Shown here piece by piece: positions 18,642 to 27,497 of a DNA stretch of 64,000 bases. Position 1 is the stretch's first letter; each line of letters begins with the position of its first letter. The notes under the pieces are model-generated. The model was not told the DNA's origin, did no database searches, and saw only the letters and a list, made by a program, of their open reading frames with translations. Source of the DNA: Pseudoteredinibacter isoporae_A (GTDB lineage: Bacteria > Pseudomonadota > Gammaproteobacteria > Pseudomonadales > Cellvibrionaceae); the NCBI RefSeq assembly GCF_040372805.1, contig NZ_BAABWJ010000001.1, positions 992,001-1,056,000 of the forward strand, read 5' to 3'. The position numbers and the translations under genes are program-made.

Positions 18642-21223
18642 ATAGCCTGCCTGAGTTGAAAGAAATGCGCATGCCCCAAGTGATGCAAATAATGCTTGTT
18701 GATGTGGTCGCGATAATCCTCAAGATTACCATTTCCTGGAACAAACTCTTTATCGTCCTTTGTGAACAAGCCTTTAATGAAAATCTTGCGCGAATTCAAA
18801 GGGGCTCGTTGTTCCAAATCAAACAGCAATTTACCTTGTTGAGTTTCTAAGATCATATTAAAAGGCGTGTTCTGAATGCCAGCTGCCGCGCTAATGGCAA
18901 ACTCGTGTCTTCGTGTGTCGTCAAGAAGTGAGGTGCCGTCACTCACGAAAGCGGCGTACTGCTTGAGGCCAACTGCGTCGAGAAGCGTCGGCATAATATC
19001 AATTTGAGACGCAACACCAGGGCGTTTTCCAGGCGTTTGCTGAGGAATTTTCAGAATCAAGGGGATGCTTAAATCTTCAGCATAAAGGGATTTGCCGTGC
19101 ATCAAGAAATTATGTTCCATAAACTGCTGGCCGTGATCGCCCACCGCAACCACAATCGAATCTTCGTACTGGTCATTGGCCTTTAAGGCATCCATCACTT
19201 GACCCACTAAGTGGTCGGTAAAATGAATAGAGTTTTTGTATCGATTAACAATCATTTTCCGGTCACTGATCGAAAGATCCCGAGCTGTGTTTAACGATAT
19301 GGCGGATACAGGTTCGCCGGCATATGGCTCAAAGTTGGCAGGATAATTTTCGGGCCAGGTATACGGATAGTGAGTGGAATCATAAAAAATAATGTTCAAG
19401 CTGGGCTGCGCATTGTGTGCTTGTGCGATGGATGCTTTTAAATCCTCAGTGACTCGAACGTCTCTCTCGGGTGCTGACAGCGAGGAAACCGGTGTTAAGT
19501 AGTCGTACACTTTTTCTTTCTCGCCAAACATGATGCGTTTGGAATCGAGATAGTTGAGGTCTTTGGCACTGTGAACATTGATGGCATAGCCTGCGTCTTT
19601 AAAGAGCCTCAAAGCCGTTGAGCCCAAAACGCCCTGAGAGTTTCGGTACGATTCCCAGTGCAGCGGGAATTGGGAGTTAACAATGGAATACCAGCCGTAG
19701 TGCGTGGCGTTGCCGTCGGAAATGGAAGAATGGTACTCAATGGCATCTTGTCTTAATTTTTCCAGGCTGGGCGTAACGTGTGGACTGGTGACATCCTGAC
19801 GGACAGACTCCAGAATAAACAAGTAAATGTCGGGCTTTTTAAGGGCTTCGACCTCTTCCGTAGCTGTCCAATTTGTTTGGTCGTTTCTCAGTTTGATCTC
19901 CAGAGAAAACAGGTAAGATCGAGCTTCGTAGATTTTCAGGTAGAGAGGCAATTCCTGTTGTTCTATGGCATAGAGTTTGGATGATTTAATGGTATCACTG
20001 AATTTTTGTTCAACAAGCAGACCGGAAAAAATAAGCAGACAAACGAACAACATAAGCGCGTTGTTCACCGTGACCGGTCTCGTGCGAGTGTAGTTTACAC
20101 TCAAAAAACTGATCAGATAGGTGCCCACAATCGCGGCAAGCAAGAGCAGAGGGTAAATCACCAATTCAACCGGGGTGAGCTTGGTAAATTTCAGGTTCCT
20201 GAAGAAATTACCGATGCCGCCATCCAAAAGCATGCCGATACCGTGGGATACATGCATACCGTTAATTCGATACAGCAGTGCATCGGCCAGATAAGCAACG
20301 GAAGACAGGAAAACCAAGGTCAGCAGCAATGTATACAGACGCTTATGGTGTTTTACCAAGCTACACACAATCACACTGACAATAAGAAGTGCGGTAATCC
20401 TCAGCTCCGCTGCAAATAATGCAGACAGAGCGCCGTAGGAATAGCTCTGATAAATGTGCTTGATGAACAACACATTGGCAATGCTGGCGATCAGAAAGCA
20501 GCCGACAACAATAATGTAATTAAGCTCGGAGGATCGTTTCACGACGTCAAGGCAGTACTTACCGAAAGCTTTGACCAGAGAGTCGGCATGCCCGCCAAGC
20601 CGATAGCGTACCGATTCAATGCTCATGGCAATGTTGGCAAAGAATACCCACAATCTAATCAGCACCCTCATGAACAGATAGCTTATGAGGGAAAAGAACA
20701 GTACGGTGACTCCATAAGACAATGGGTCAACGGTGCGAAAGTTCTGAATGTTGTTGAGTATTTGTACGTGAGGATCGCTTGCGGAGGCTTCCAATACCAG
20801 TCCGCGCTCCGTTAAATTCATTGATTTGACGGCGTTTAAGGCTCTCAGGTGTTCATCGTGGATGGTTTGCAGATCAACATCGATCCAGCGAAACGTTCTG
20901 ATTTTTACGCTTTTAACAAGTATTTTTCCTGGCCCAACGGCAAAATCGAAGCGCAGTTTTTCGGCTTCCCCTGAACAGGGTATCTGCCCGTAGTATTTGT
21001 AGTGTTTCCCTCCCAATGCCGTATCGTCTGAATAGGGGAATAAAGCGTGATATTTCCCGTGATAACCTGCGCCGGCGTCGCAAAAAAACTGCGCGGGACC
21101 TTGTCCATCAAGCTGTTCAACAATGAACTCGTACTTGATGGGGCGTACTTGGTTTAAGTAGTAATAGGAAAGTACAAAGCCAAGAATCAAGGCAATAAAG
21201 GTAGTGCTGTAGCTAGGTTTCAT
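18638..21223 (-). CDS. membrane-bound sulfatase/phosphotransferase-like protein (alkaline phosphatase superfamily)
   Basis: An 861-residue protein. An N-terminal membrane helix is followed by a periplasmic beta-rich domain (about 30-170), then about six membrane helices, then a periplasmic alkaline-phosphatase-superfamily domain (about 455-830). That domain has DIYLFILESVR, a candidate nucleophile Thr in DGNATH, and GDHGQQF as a metal site. This layout resembles phosphoethanolamine or phosphoglycerol transferases more than soluble sulfatases. The ATG at 21223 with a GGAAG ribosome site is preferred; a TTG at 21346 would add 41 residues. It is downstream of the OpgB-like gene on the same strand and tail-to-tail with the glycosyltransferase operon. 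Confidence 0.78.
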   Translation of the reverse strand: MKPSYSTTFIALILGFVLSYYYLNQVRPIKYEFIVEQLDGQGPAQFFCDAGAGYHGKYHALFPYSDDTALGGKHYKYYGQIPCSGEAEKLRFDFAVGPGKILVKSVKIRTFRWIDVDLQTIHDEHLRALNAVKSMNLTERGLVLEASASDPHVQILNNIQNFRTVDPLSYGVTVLFFSLISYLFMRVLIRLWVFFANIAMSIESVRYRLGGHADSLVKAFGKYCLDVVKRSSELNYIIVVGCFLIASIANVLFIKHIYQSYSYGALSALFAAELRITALLIVSVIVCSLVKHHKRLYTLLLTLVFLSSVAYLADALLYRINGMHVSHGIGMLLDGGIGNFFRNLKFTKLTPVELVIYPLLLLAAIVGTYLISFLSVNYTRTRPVTVNNALMLFVCLLIFSGLLVEQKFSDTIKSSKLYAIEQQELPLYLKIYEARSYLFSLEIKLRNDQTNWTATEEVEALKKPDIYLFILESVRQDVTSPHVTPSLEKLRQDAIEYHSSISDGNATHYGWYSIVNSQFPLHWESYRNSQGVLGSTALRLFKDAGYAINVHSAKDLNYLDSKRIMFGEKEKVYDYLTPVSSLSAPERDVRVTEDLKASIAQAHNAQPSLNIIFYDSTHYPYTWPENYPANFEPYAGEPVSAISLNTARDLSISDRKMIVNRYKNSIHFTDHLVGQVMDALKANDQYEDSIVVAVGDHGQQFMEHNFLMHGKSLYAEDLSIPLILKIPQQTPGKRPGVASQIDIMPTLLDAVGLKQYAAFVSDGTSLLDDTRRHEFAISAAAGIQNTPFNMILETQQGKLLFDLEQRAPLNSRKIFIKGLFTKDDKEFVPGNGNLEDYRDHINKHYLHHLGHAHFFQLRQAI

Positions 21224-21389
21224 CAGTTCTTCCAGAGGGTGGCCTTGTGTGTTCAAGGCGTGCAGTTCCCATTTTGCAGCGGGTTCTTCCGTTATTTTTA
21301 CGTGTATTTTACTCGATGTATTTTTTCCGGTGACGAAGCGGTTCAAATTTATCGTGACCTACGCACAATGATTGCCCGCATCGACCGGC

Positions 21390-23246
21390 TCAGGAGCTCA
21401 TATCCATTAAGTGTCGAAGCTCTTTGATTGAAAGTCGTTCCTTCGGCTCAAGGACTTTAATATTTTTTACTTTGCCCGGTTTTCCACCACCCAGGCAGAA
21501 CGTGCCCTTCAAGATGCCTTCCTGCTCTAATGATGGCATGTTTTTGCAATAATCAATCCAGAGGAAATGAGAGCCGGGCGGTAATTCCGATATATGGTCT
21601 AAAAAGGAATGGTGTCCCACGGAACGATCAAATTGAAAACGGGCAATCGTTCTGAGATCGGGCTTCACTTCAATCAGTACAGGAATATTCAGTGCCTGCT
21701 TGGAAAAAGACACTTTCTTTTCATTTGAGTCGATGGTCGTGTGCCCATACAACTGTGGAAACTCCCAAAATGCCAAGAAGTCCATTTGCCAGCTTGGCAG
21801 TTTGTCATTGATGTTCGCTGAACTTGTCACGCTGGGATCAAAGAGGTTTTTACCCAGTCCAATGTTTGCGTCGAATCCCACGGATGACAGCAGTGTAGGC
21901 GCGATATCGAGTGGAGACCCTTTGGTATGAATGGATTGTCCGTCTGTCTCTGGATCGAAGATCATCAAAAAGTTTTTTCGAGGTTTCTTTTTGAGTGTGT
22001 CCCAGGCGAGATTCTTCAGGGCCAGGTGATCAGAGGCCAAAACAATAACCGTATTATTGTCCGTATCCAAGGCTCGAATGGATTGTATGAAGTCTGCCAA
22101 CAGCGTATCGGTGCAGTGGACTGCGTTGAGCATGGGATTGCTGCCATCCTGGTAACGGCTTTCACGGCAACTTTTGGATACATGTCCCTTCGGGTGGTGG
22201 GTATCAAGGGTGAGCGCAAATAAGCCAAAAGGTTTGCCTTGGCGCTGCAGCTGTTTGAATTCGTCTCGGGCAAGACTTAACAACTGATCATCGTAGAGCC
22301 CCCAGGACGAGGTATTCTTGTTGATGGTGTCGTTTTTCTTAAAATGATTGAGGCCTTTGATGCTCTGAAAGCCGTGGTTCTTCAAAAACTTTCCCTTGCC
22401 GGCAAACTTCAGTCGAGCCCCCCCCATAAAGTTGAGTTGGTAACCTTCTTTGCTTAAGAGGTCACCCAGGCAAGTCGCACCAGGTAAAAATTCAGGCATT
22501 CCCGACATGGAATTGCCATGTGACGGTGTGACCAGTGAGATGCCGCATTGGCTGGCGGCGATTCCGGCAATCGTCCAACTGGTTCCGTAGACCTGATGAA
22601 TATTGGTAAACAGTGAAGCGTCTGCCGTCAAGGCGTTGAGTTTAGGCATCAAGCCAGGGAAAAGCGTCTCGTCGAAATAGTTCTGCTCCAGGCTTTCGGC
22701 GTAAATATAGACGATGTTTTTGGTTTTGCTCCGGGTCGCGGAAATACTTGGTGCTTGATAGTACTGCTGAAAGTCAGAATCTTGTTGAGGCCGGTCGAGA
22801 CCGGAAAGGCGATACAAGTTAAGGCTTGCAGGATTACAGAGTACTGCAGCAAGTAAGCCGATTGGCAGTAAAGCGGCTATATGTTTTGGCGCTGTGGGCC
22901 TACGAATAAAAAAGAACGAATAGATCAACAATGCCAGGATGAGGATCAACCCCGCCGAACTTCCCGCGATCAGCTCCAGGTATTCCCCGAAGCCTGCTCC
23001 CACCAGTCCGTATTGCATGTGATATACGGTTGCTTCGTCGATTCCGTTTCCGCTGAAATAGTCCGCCACAAAAAACGTACAGCTTAAGATGACCCACAGT
23101 ATGGCGAGTAAAAAACAAACCGTGCGGGTTGTCTGCTTAAATGTGAATCGGGTGGTGAGTCCTAGCGCGATGGTAAACAGGAGTATTGAGGCGCTGAGTG
23201 TAAAGCTGGGCATCAATGAAGAATCCGCGAATAATCCTTGCGTCAT
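21390..23246 (-). CDS. OpgB/MdoB-like phosphoglycerol transferase
   Basis: In E. coli OpgB transfers phosphoglycerol from phosphatidylglycerol to periplasmic glucans. This 618-residue protein has four N-terminal membrane helices and a periplasmic LTA-synthase-type domain. Key motifs are YIYAESLEQNYFDETLFPGL and the nucleophile region GTSWTIAGIAASQCGI (Thr near 225), both very close to OpgB, plus ASDHLA near the second metal site. It is shorter than E. coli OpgB (763). The ATG at 23246 is used; a TTG at 23261 is the alternative. No glucan synthase (opgG/opgH) is present, so the acceptor may be the nearby glycan (inference). Confidence 0.82.
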   Translation of the reverse strand: MTQGLFADSSLMPSFTLSASILLFTIALGLTTRFTFKQTTRTVCFLLAILWVILSCTFFVADYFSGNGIDEATVYHMQYGLVGAGFGEYLELIAGSSAGLILILALLIYSFFFIRRPTAPKHIAALLPIGLLAAVLCNPASLNLYRLSGLDRPQQDSDFQQYYQAPSISATRSKTKNIVYIYAESLEQNYFDETLFPGLMPKLNALTADASLFTNIHQVYGTSWTIAGIAASQCGISLVTPSHGNSMSGMPEFLPGATCLGDLLSKEGYQLNFMGGARLKFAGKGKFLKNHGFQSIKGLNHFKKNDTINKNTSSWGLYDDQLLSLARDEFKQLQRQGKPFGLFALTLDTHHPKGHVSKSCRESRYQDGSNPMLNAVHCTDTLLADFIQSIRALDTDNNTVIVLASDHLALKNLAWDTLKKKPRKNFLMIFDPETDGQSIHTKGSPLDIAPTLLSSVGFDANIGLGKNLFDPSVTSSANINDKLPSWQMDFLAFWEFPQLYGHTTIDSNEKKVSFSKQALNIPVLIEVKPDLRTIARFQFDRSVGHHSFLDHISELPPGSHFLWIDYCKNMPSLEQEGILKGTFCLGGGKPGKVKNIKVLEPKERLSIKELRHLMDMSS

Positions 23247-23370
23247 GAATGGGTAAGGCAATTGTCATACATGTGAAATATTTATCAAGTACTCAAATGA
23301 GTTATATGCGGTTTTGCCAGCCCGTTCCCATCGCCCTATAATCCCTTTACGGTCATAAAAGGTACATATC

Positions 23371-23874
23371 ATGCGCTGGAACGACATTGGCAACGAGACT
23401 TGTTCGGTATCCCGAGCCCTGTCGGTCGTGGGTGACCGCTGGAGTCTGCTGATCATCCGCAGCGCCTTTCTGAAGGCCCGTCGATTTTCAGATTTCCAGT
23501 CTGATATTGGCCTGACCAAGCACCGCCTATCCGATCGCTTACACAAGCTGGTAGAGCAAGGCGTATTTGAGAAAGTGCTGTACCAGGAAAAGCCTCCCCG
23601 TTACGAATACCTATTGACTGAAAAGGGCCTGGATTTGTACCCCATTATGCTGGCATTGGTACAGTGGGGTGACCGTTGGATGGCAGGTGACCAGGGAGCA
23701 CCGATTGAGTATGTGCATAAATCCTGCGGCCAGCGAATTAAGCCCACCTACTTTTGTCCGGAATGCAAAGACCCTATTCGCCCCCAAGATATGAAGCCTG
23801 TGGCGGGTCCGGCGCTGTCAAATTTGGATCTGGACGAGCTGCGTCCGGGAATCCGCGCACTTAAATCTTCCTGA
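23371..23874 (+). CDS. HxlR-family transcriptional regulator with C-terminal zinc-ribbon-like segment
   Basis: A 167-residue winged-helix regulator. The HxlR core (about 8-105) includes CSVSRALSVVGDRWSLLIIR and LTKHRLSDRLHKLVEQG. A C-terminal extension carries Cys residues in CGQRIKPTYFCPECKDPI, a likely zinc knuckle. It lies upstream of an SDR and acyl-CoA genes, which it may control. A weak hairpin (23879-23900) follows the stop. Confidence 0.88.
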   Translation: MRWNDIGNETCSVSRALSVVGDRWSLLIIRSAFLKARRFSDFQSDIGLTKHRLSDRLHKLVEQGVFEKVLYQEKPPRYEYLLTEKGLDLYPIMLALVQWGDRWMAGDQGAPIEYVHKSCGQRIKPTYFCPECKDPIRPQDMKPVAGPALSNLDLDELRPGIRALKSS

Positions 23875-24025
23875 TAATACCCGTCTGGCTTTCGGGTTTT
23901 GGATACATTCCACTATATGGTTGCAAAATGGAACCCATTGTTTGATGATGGTGAAAATCATAAGAGGGTCAGTTCGCAAGGTCTGATCAATACGATAGCG
24001 TGAGGTGACGGGCGTGGGTGAAGAG

Positions 24026-24757
24026 ATGGCAGGCAAAGGTGAGGTCGCTTTGATTGTGGGTGCAGGAGACGCGATTGGCAGTGCAATTGCCAGGCGTTTT
24101 TCCCAAGAGGGTTATACCGTGGTTGCGGTGCGTCGCAATGGTGATCGCTTGAAGGGTTTGGTCGAAGAGATCGAAGCTTCGGGTGGCAAAGCTCATGGTT
24201 GGTCGGTAGATGCCCGCGACGAGGAGGCGATCGTCGCCTTATTTGCTCGTATTGAATCTGACGTTGGGCCGCTGGCGGTGGTGGTGTTCAATGTCGGTGC
24301 CAATGTCCCCATGAAGATCCTTGAAACCAGCAGCCGCAAATTCTCCAAAATTTGGGAAATGGCTTGTTTTGCTGGATTTCTGAGCGGTCGTGAAGCGGCC
24401 AAAACGATGTTGCCTCGAAACAAGGGCACCATTATTTTCACCGGAGCGACGGCCAGTGTCCGGGGGGCTGCGGGGTTTGCAGCCTTTGCCAGTGCCAAGC
24501 ATGGTTTGCGAGCCCTGGCCCAGAGCATGGCACGTGAGCTGGCACCTCAAAATATTCATGTAGCCCATGTGGTGATTGATGCGGCGGTGGACACCGCCTG
24601 GATACGAGAGAATTTCTTGGTCCACAAAACCGACCGGCAGGAAGATGATATCGTGCGCCCTGAATCCATTGCCGATGCCTACGTTCAATTGCATCGCCAG
24701 CCTCGAGACGCCTGGACATTTGAGATGGATCTGAGGCCCTGGGTGGAAAGCTGGTAA
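24026..24757 (+). CDS. SDR-fold protein lacking the catalytic tyrosine (SDR_c10-type)
   Basis: A 243-residue SDR fold. The glycine motif is atypical (GAGDAIG) and the active-site Tyr is replaced by Phe (FASAK instead of YxxxK), while the Lys is kept. The stretch AQSMARELAPQNIHVAHVVID is typical of the subgroup described as SDR_c10, which shares exactly these changes. It may bind NAD(P) without classical dehydrogenase chemistry. The ATG at 24026 has a GGTGAAG ribosome site; in-frame GTGs at 24005 and 24014 are alternatives. It ends with a terminator. Confidence 0.82.
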   Translation: MAGKGEVALIVGAGDAIGSAIARRFSQEGYTVVAVRRNGDRLKGLVEEIEASGGKAHGWSVDARDEEAIVALFARIESDVGPLAVVVFNVGANVPMKILETSSRKFSKIWEMACFAGFLSGREAAKTMLPRNKGTIIFTGATASVRGAAGFAAFASAKHGLRALAQSMARELAPQNIHVAHVVIDAAVDTAWIRENFLVHKTDRQEDDIVRPESIADAYVQLHRQPRDAWTFEMDLRPWVESW

Positions 24758-24765
24758 AGAAACGC

Positions 24766-24788
24766 GGGTGTTTTCAAGCGCCCTTTTT
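24766..24788 (+). terminator. intrinsic terminator after the SDR_c10 gene
   Basis: Stem GGGTG (24766-24770) with CGCCC (24779-24783), 8-nt loop, then five T. It lies 8 bp after the stop codon. Confidence 0.6.
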
Positions 24789-24993
24789 ATTGCAAAATAC
24801 CGCTCGCTCGGTTTACTGTGCCTGTTTCTTGGCGGATTATGAGTTGTTCTTTTGATCGAGGCTCAGTAAAGTGAGCTTTGTCGTTCAACAGTACACGTCA
24901 ATGTAAGAAGCACCAAGACTTCCACAAGGCCTGTTTTGCGGCGCAAAATCTGAAGTGATGCCCATAGTAATGTAAACAGGTTCGATATCCCCG

Positions 24994-25854
24994 ATGTATA
25001 AACTCAATCAATTGCTCGATACTTTGGAAGTCGAGCAACTGGATAAATATTTATTCCGAGGTAATTCTCTTCCTCTGGCGTTGCCTAGAGTGTATGGCGG
25101 GCAAGTGCTTGCCCAGTCGATCAATGCGGCTGCCAGAACCATAGACAGTGAACGCCAACCACACTCCATGCACGCGTATTTCTTGCGCCCTGGAGACGCC
25201 AAGCGTCCAATTATTTTTGATGTGGACCCGATTCGAGATGGTGGCAGTTTCAATACCCGTCGTGTTGTTGCCAAGCAGAATGGTGCAGCAATCTTCAATT
25301 GTTCAATATCCTTCCAGAAAGTCGAAAAAGGGCTTGAGCATCAAATGGACCTGCCCGAAGGCACCCCGATGCCTGAAGACTTGGAGAGTGACCAGAGCCG
25401 CAACGAGCGTATTTATGCTGAGCACAATGATAAAAGTGCCCCGTTTATCTTTCCGCTGAGTATGGTGGATATCCGTTCTTCGCAGCCGCAACACCCGATT
25501 GATCCGGAGCCAGCGGAGCCTGAGCACGGTTTTTGGTTTCGCTTTAACGGCAGGTTGTCGGACGATATCAATGTTCACCGAACTCTGTTGACCTACATTT
25601 CAGACTACAAATTAATGACCACAGGCTTAAGGCCTCATCGTGTTCGTGGCTTGATGGAAAAAATTCAGGGCGCCAGTCTCGATCATTCCATGTGGTTTCA
25701 TCAGCCGGTGCGCGTCGATGAATGGCTTTATTACCATTTAGACAGCCCCAAGAGCGGTGGCAGCCGGGCCTTTAATCGGGGAAGCTTTTACAGCCACGAT
25801 GGCCGTTTGGTCGCTTCCACCGCTCAGGAAGGCTTGATTCGAGTCCGGGATTAA
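24994..25854 (+). CDS. tesB: acyl-CoA thioesterase II (TesB)
   Basis: Hydrolyses acyl-CoA to free acid and CoA in the cytoplasm. The 286-residue double-hotdog protein matches TesB throughout: LPRVYGGQVLAQS, MHAYFLRPGD, SLDHSMWFHQPVR around the catalytic Asp, and a C-terminal SHDGRLVASTAQEGL containing the catalytic Thr and Gln region. It is a single gene, 97 bp before the acyl-CoA dehydrogenase gene. A near-palindrome TTTTGCGGCGCAAAA (24934-24948) lies in its upstream region and could be an operator. Confidence 0.93.
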   Translation: MYKLNQLLDTLEVEQLDKYLFRGNSLPLALPRVYGGQVLAQSINAAARTIDSERQPHSMHAYFLRPGDAKRPIIFDVDPIRDGGSFNTRRVVAKQNGAAIFNCSISFQKVEKGLEHQMDLPEGTPMPEDLESDQSRNERIYAEHNDKSAPFIFPLSMVDIRSSQPQHPIDPEPAEPEHGFWFRFNGRLSDDINVHRTLLTYISDYKLMTTGLRPHRVRGLMEKIQGASLDHSMWFHQPVRVDEWLYYHLDSPKSGGSRAFNRGSFYSHDGRLVASTAQEGLIRVRD

Positions 25855-25951
25855 CCCGCTATTTGAGAGTTTTCGTCTCTCGCTTGATAAACTTCGCCAT
25901 GGTGATGCCCATCGACAACATCATATGATGTTGTAAAAGAGGAGAGTCACC

Positions 25952-27112
25952 ATGAGAAGCTTTACTGAAGAACAAACCATGTTTCGCGAGGCTTATCGCA
26001 AATTTCTGGAGCTGGAAATTGCGCCTCATATGGAACGATGGCGCGAGCAGGAAATTGTCGATCGTGAAGCCTTTTTAAAAGCCGGCGAGCAGGGCTTTTT
26101 AATGATCTGGCCCGATGAAGAGTACGGTGGCATGGGCGATCGTGATTTTCGTTATGAACAGATCATTATTGAGGAAAATGCTCGAGTCGGGACTGGTGAG
26201 TGGTTTGCGACACTGCACAGCCGATTGGTTGGCCCCTATTTGGATCACTTTGGGAATGATGAGCAGAAAAAGCGTTTCCTGCCTCCTTGTGTTCGCGGTG
26301 AGAAAATTTTGGCGATCGCCATGACAGAACCCGACGCGGGGAGCGATCTGGCTGGCATGCGTAGCACACTGAAGCCTGATGGCGACGATTTTATTCTCAA
26401 TGGTTCGAAAACCTACATTTCCAACGGCATCAATGCAGATTTAGTGATTGTTGCTGCCAAGTCCGATCCCGAGAACAACCCTCACGCCATGACTCTGGTA
26501 GTGGTTGAGCGCGGAATGGACGGCTTCGAGCGAGGTCGCAATCTCGACAAGATGGGCATGAAAGCTCAAGACACCGCCGAATTGTTTTTCAATAATGTAC
26601 GCATTCCAAAAGACAATGTCTTGGGTGAGCATGGGCACGGTTTCTTTTATTTGATGAAGGGATTGGCCGAAGAGCGCCTGATTGCTGCTGTTGGGTCAAC
26701 TGCGAATGCCCGTCGTGCATTTGATCTCACGCGTCAGTTCGTTATGGAGCGTAAGGTGTTTGGCAAACCGCTGTCTCATATGCAGAACACCCAGTTCACC
26801 ATGGCAGAAATGGATGCCGAGATTGATATTATGCAGGCGTATGTGGATACCTGTGTGAGCTTGCACAACAAGGGTGAGTTGACCGTGAATATGGCGGCCA
26901 AGGCGAAATTGCAGGCTACGGAAATTGAAGGTCGCATGTTGGATCTGGGGGTGCAGCTTCACGGCGGTGCAGGTTACATGAAGGAATACCCAATTTGTAC
27001 AATGTTCACAGATGCGCGCATCAATCGCATTCTGGCTGGAAGTTCCGAGATCATGAAGTTGATCATTGGTCGTGATGTCTTTTCTGACAACTACCGCAGT
27101 TTATTGGATTGA
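25952..27112 (+). CDS. acyl-CoA dehydrogenase
   Basis: A 386-residue flavoenzyme introducing a C2-C3 double bond into an acyl-CoA. It has the FAD/substrate motifs AMTEPDAGSDLAGM and NGSKTYISNG and the C-terminal signature GSSEIMKLIIGRD. The position of the usual catalytic Glu (MCAD Glu376, before GTSQI) is Ala here (RILAGSSEI), so the base must lie elsewhere, as in the long-chain and isovaleryl enzymes. A ribosome site AAAGAGGAGAG precedes the ATG. With the TesB gene upstream it suggests fatty or branched acyl-CoA breakdown; the substrate is unknown. Confidence 0.9.
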   Translation: MRSFTEEQTMFREAYRKFLELEIAPHMERWREQEIVDREAFLKAGEQGFLMIWPDEEYGGMGDRDFRYEQIIIEENARVGTGEWFATLHSRLVGPYLDHFGNDEQKKRFLPPCVRGEKILAIAMTEPDAGSDLAGMRSTLKPDGDDFILNGSKTYISNGINADLVIVAAKSDPENNPHAMTLVVVERGMDGFERGRNLDKMGMKAQDTAELFFNNVRIPKDNVLGEHGHGFFYLMKGLAEERLIAAVGSTANARRAFDLTRQFVMERKVFGKPLSHMQNTQFTMAEMDAEIDIMQAYVDTCVSLHNKGELTVNMAAKAKLQATEIEGRMLDLGVQLHGGAGYMKEYPICTMFTDARINRILAGSSEIMKLIIGRDVFSDNYRSLLD

Positions 27113-27136
27113 GTGTCCAATATCGTATTTCTGACA

Positions 27137-27190
27137 AGATTTTGCCTAATAAATAACGTATTTAGTTAGGCAAAATCTGTTCTTTTTCTC
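27137..27190 (+). terminator. long hairpin after the acyl-CoA dehydrogenase gene
   Basis: A 13-bp perfect outer stem pairs 27137-27149 with 27166-27178, and the interior can extend pairing (AAATA / TATTT). A T-rich run (TTCTTTTTCTCC) follows. It can act as a terminator. The outer arms TTTTGCCTAAT and GTTAGGCAAAA also resemble the palindrome at 31196-31220, so an operator role is possible. Confidence 0.65.
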
Positions 27191-27300
27191 CATTCCATTG
27201 CGAGATTCAATGCTCTGTACAATTATTTCAGTCACCTAGTGGATTGGAGTACAGGCCTGTGGCTTGTTTGGCAGAGATCTCAAACCCCCATCAAAAGGTA

Positions 27301-27408
27301 GGACGTGCTCCGACAGCGGTGATGTCGTGTAATTGGGGTGCTCCTCAAGCGCCTACGGTTGAAGCTCTGCGCCCTTACTTAAAACAGTTCCTCATTGATC
27401 CCGTGTAA
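27301..27408 (+). pseudogene. hemH: N-terminal remnant of ferrochelatase (hemH)
   Basis: An open frame here reads GRAPTAVMSCNWGAPQAP, then TVEALRPYLKQFLIDPV and a stop (TAA at 27406-27408). This matches the conserved ferrochelatase start (typically LLVNLGTPDAPT, then RRYLKEFLSDPRVV), with the first Asn-Leu-Gly changed to Asn-Trp-Gly. The rest of the roughly 340-residue enzyme is absent and no start codon with a ribosome site is evident. The fragment lies directly before photolyase-cluster genes; in Pseudomonas hemH is a neighbour of the photolyase gene. It is therefore read as a relic left by deletion. Confidence 0.7.
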
Positions 27409-27497
27409 AGGGGGCAATATCAGGTTTACCTATCAATGAACTATGGTCAGTCGTCGTTTGCTGAAAGCCTTGATCCGAAAACAACAGGAGACATGCC

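Larger units (their letters stand above)
27113..27497. other. 385-bp gap: terminator, hemH relic, no intact gene
   Basis: This gap holds the hairpin closing the acyl-CoA dehydrogenase gene (27137-27178), then a short decayed ferrochelatase reading frame (27301-27408), then about 90 bp leading to the DUF523 gene. No confident promoter was found in it. Confidence 0.7.

Noticed and set aside
20006..20419. Long plus-strand open frames inside the minus-strand sulfatase-like gene
   Set aside because: Low-complexity, Gln/Asn/His-rich translation typical of an antisense shadow; the minus-strand frame has clear membrane and phosphatase motifs.
24934..24948. TTTTGCGGCGCAAAA near-palindrome before tesB as an HxlR or FadR site
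   Set aside because: Mentioned with the tesB gene only; a single copy that matches no operator consensus I can state reliably.
27396..27401. TGATCC hexamer resembling the ECF -35 box upstream of the DUF523/photolyase genes
   Set aside because: It falls in the conserved Leu-Ile-Asp-Pro codons of the hemH remnant and the hexamer 18 bp downstream (TCAGGT) lacks the TA start, so it is probably coincidental.
27471..27476. Second TGATCC just before the DUF523 gene
   Set aside because: Only about 20 bp from the start codon; no room for an 18-bp spacer, -10 and leader.
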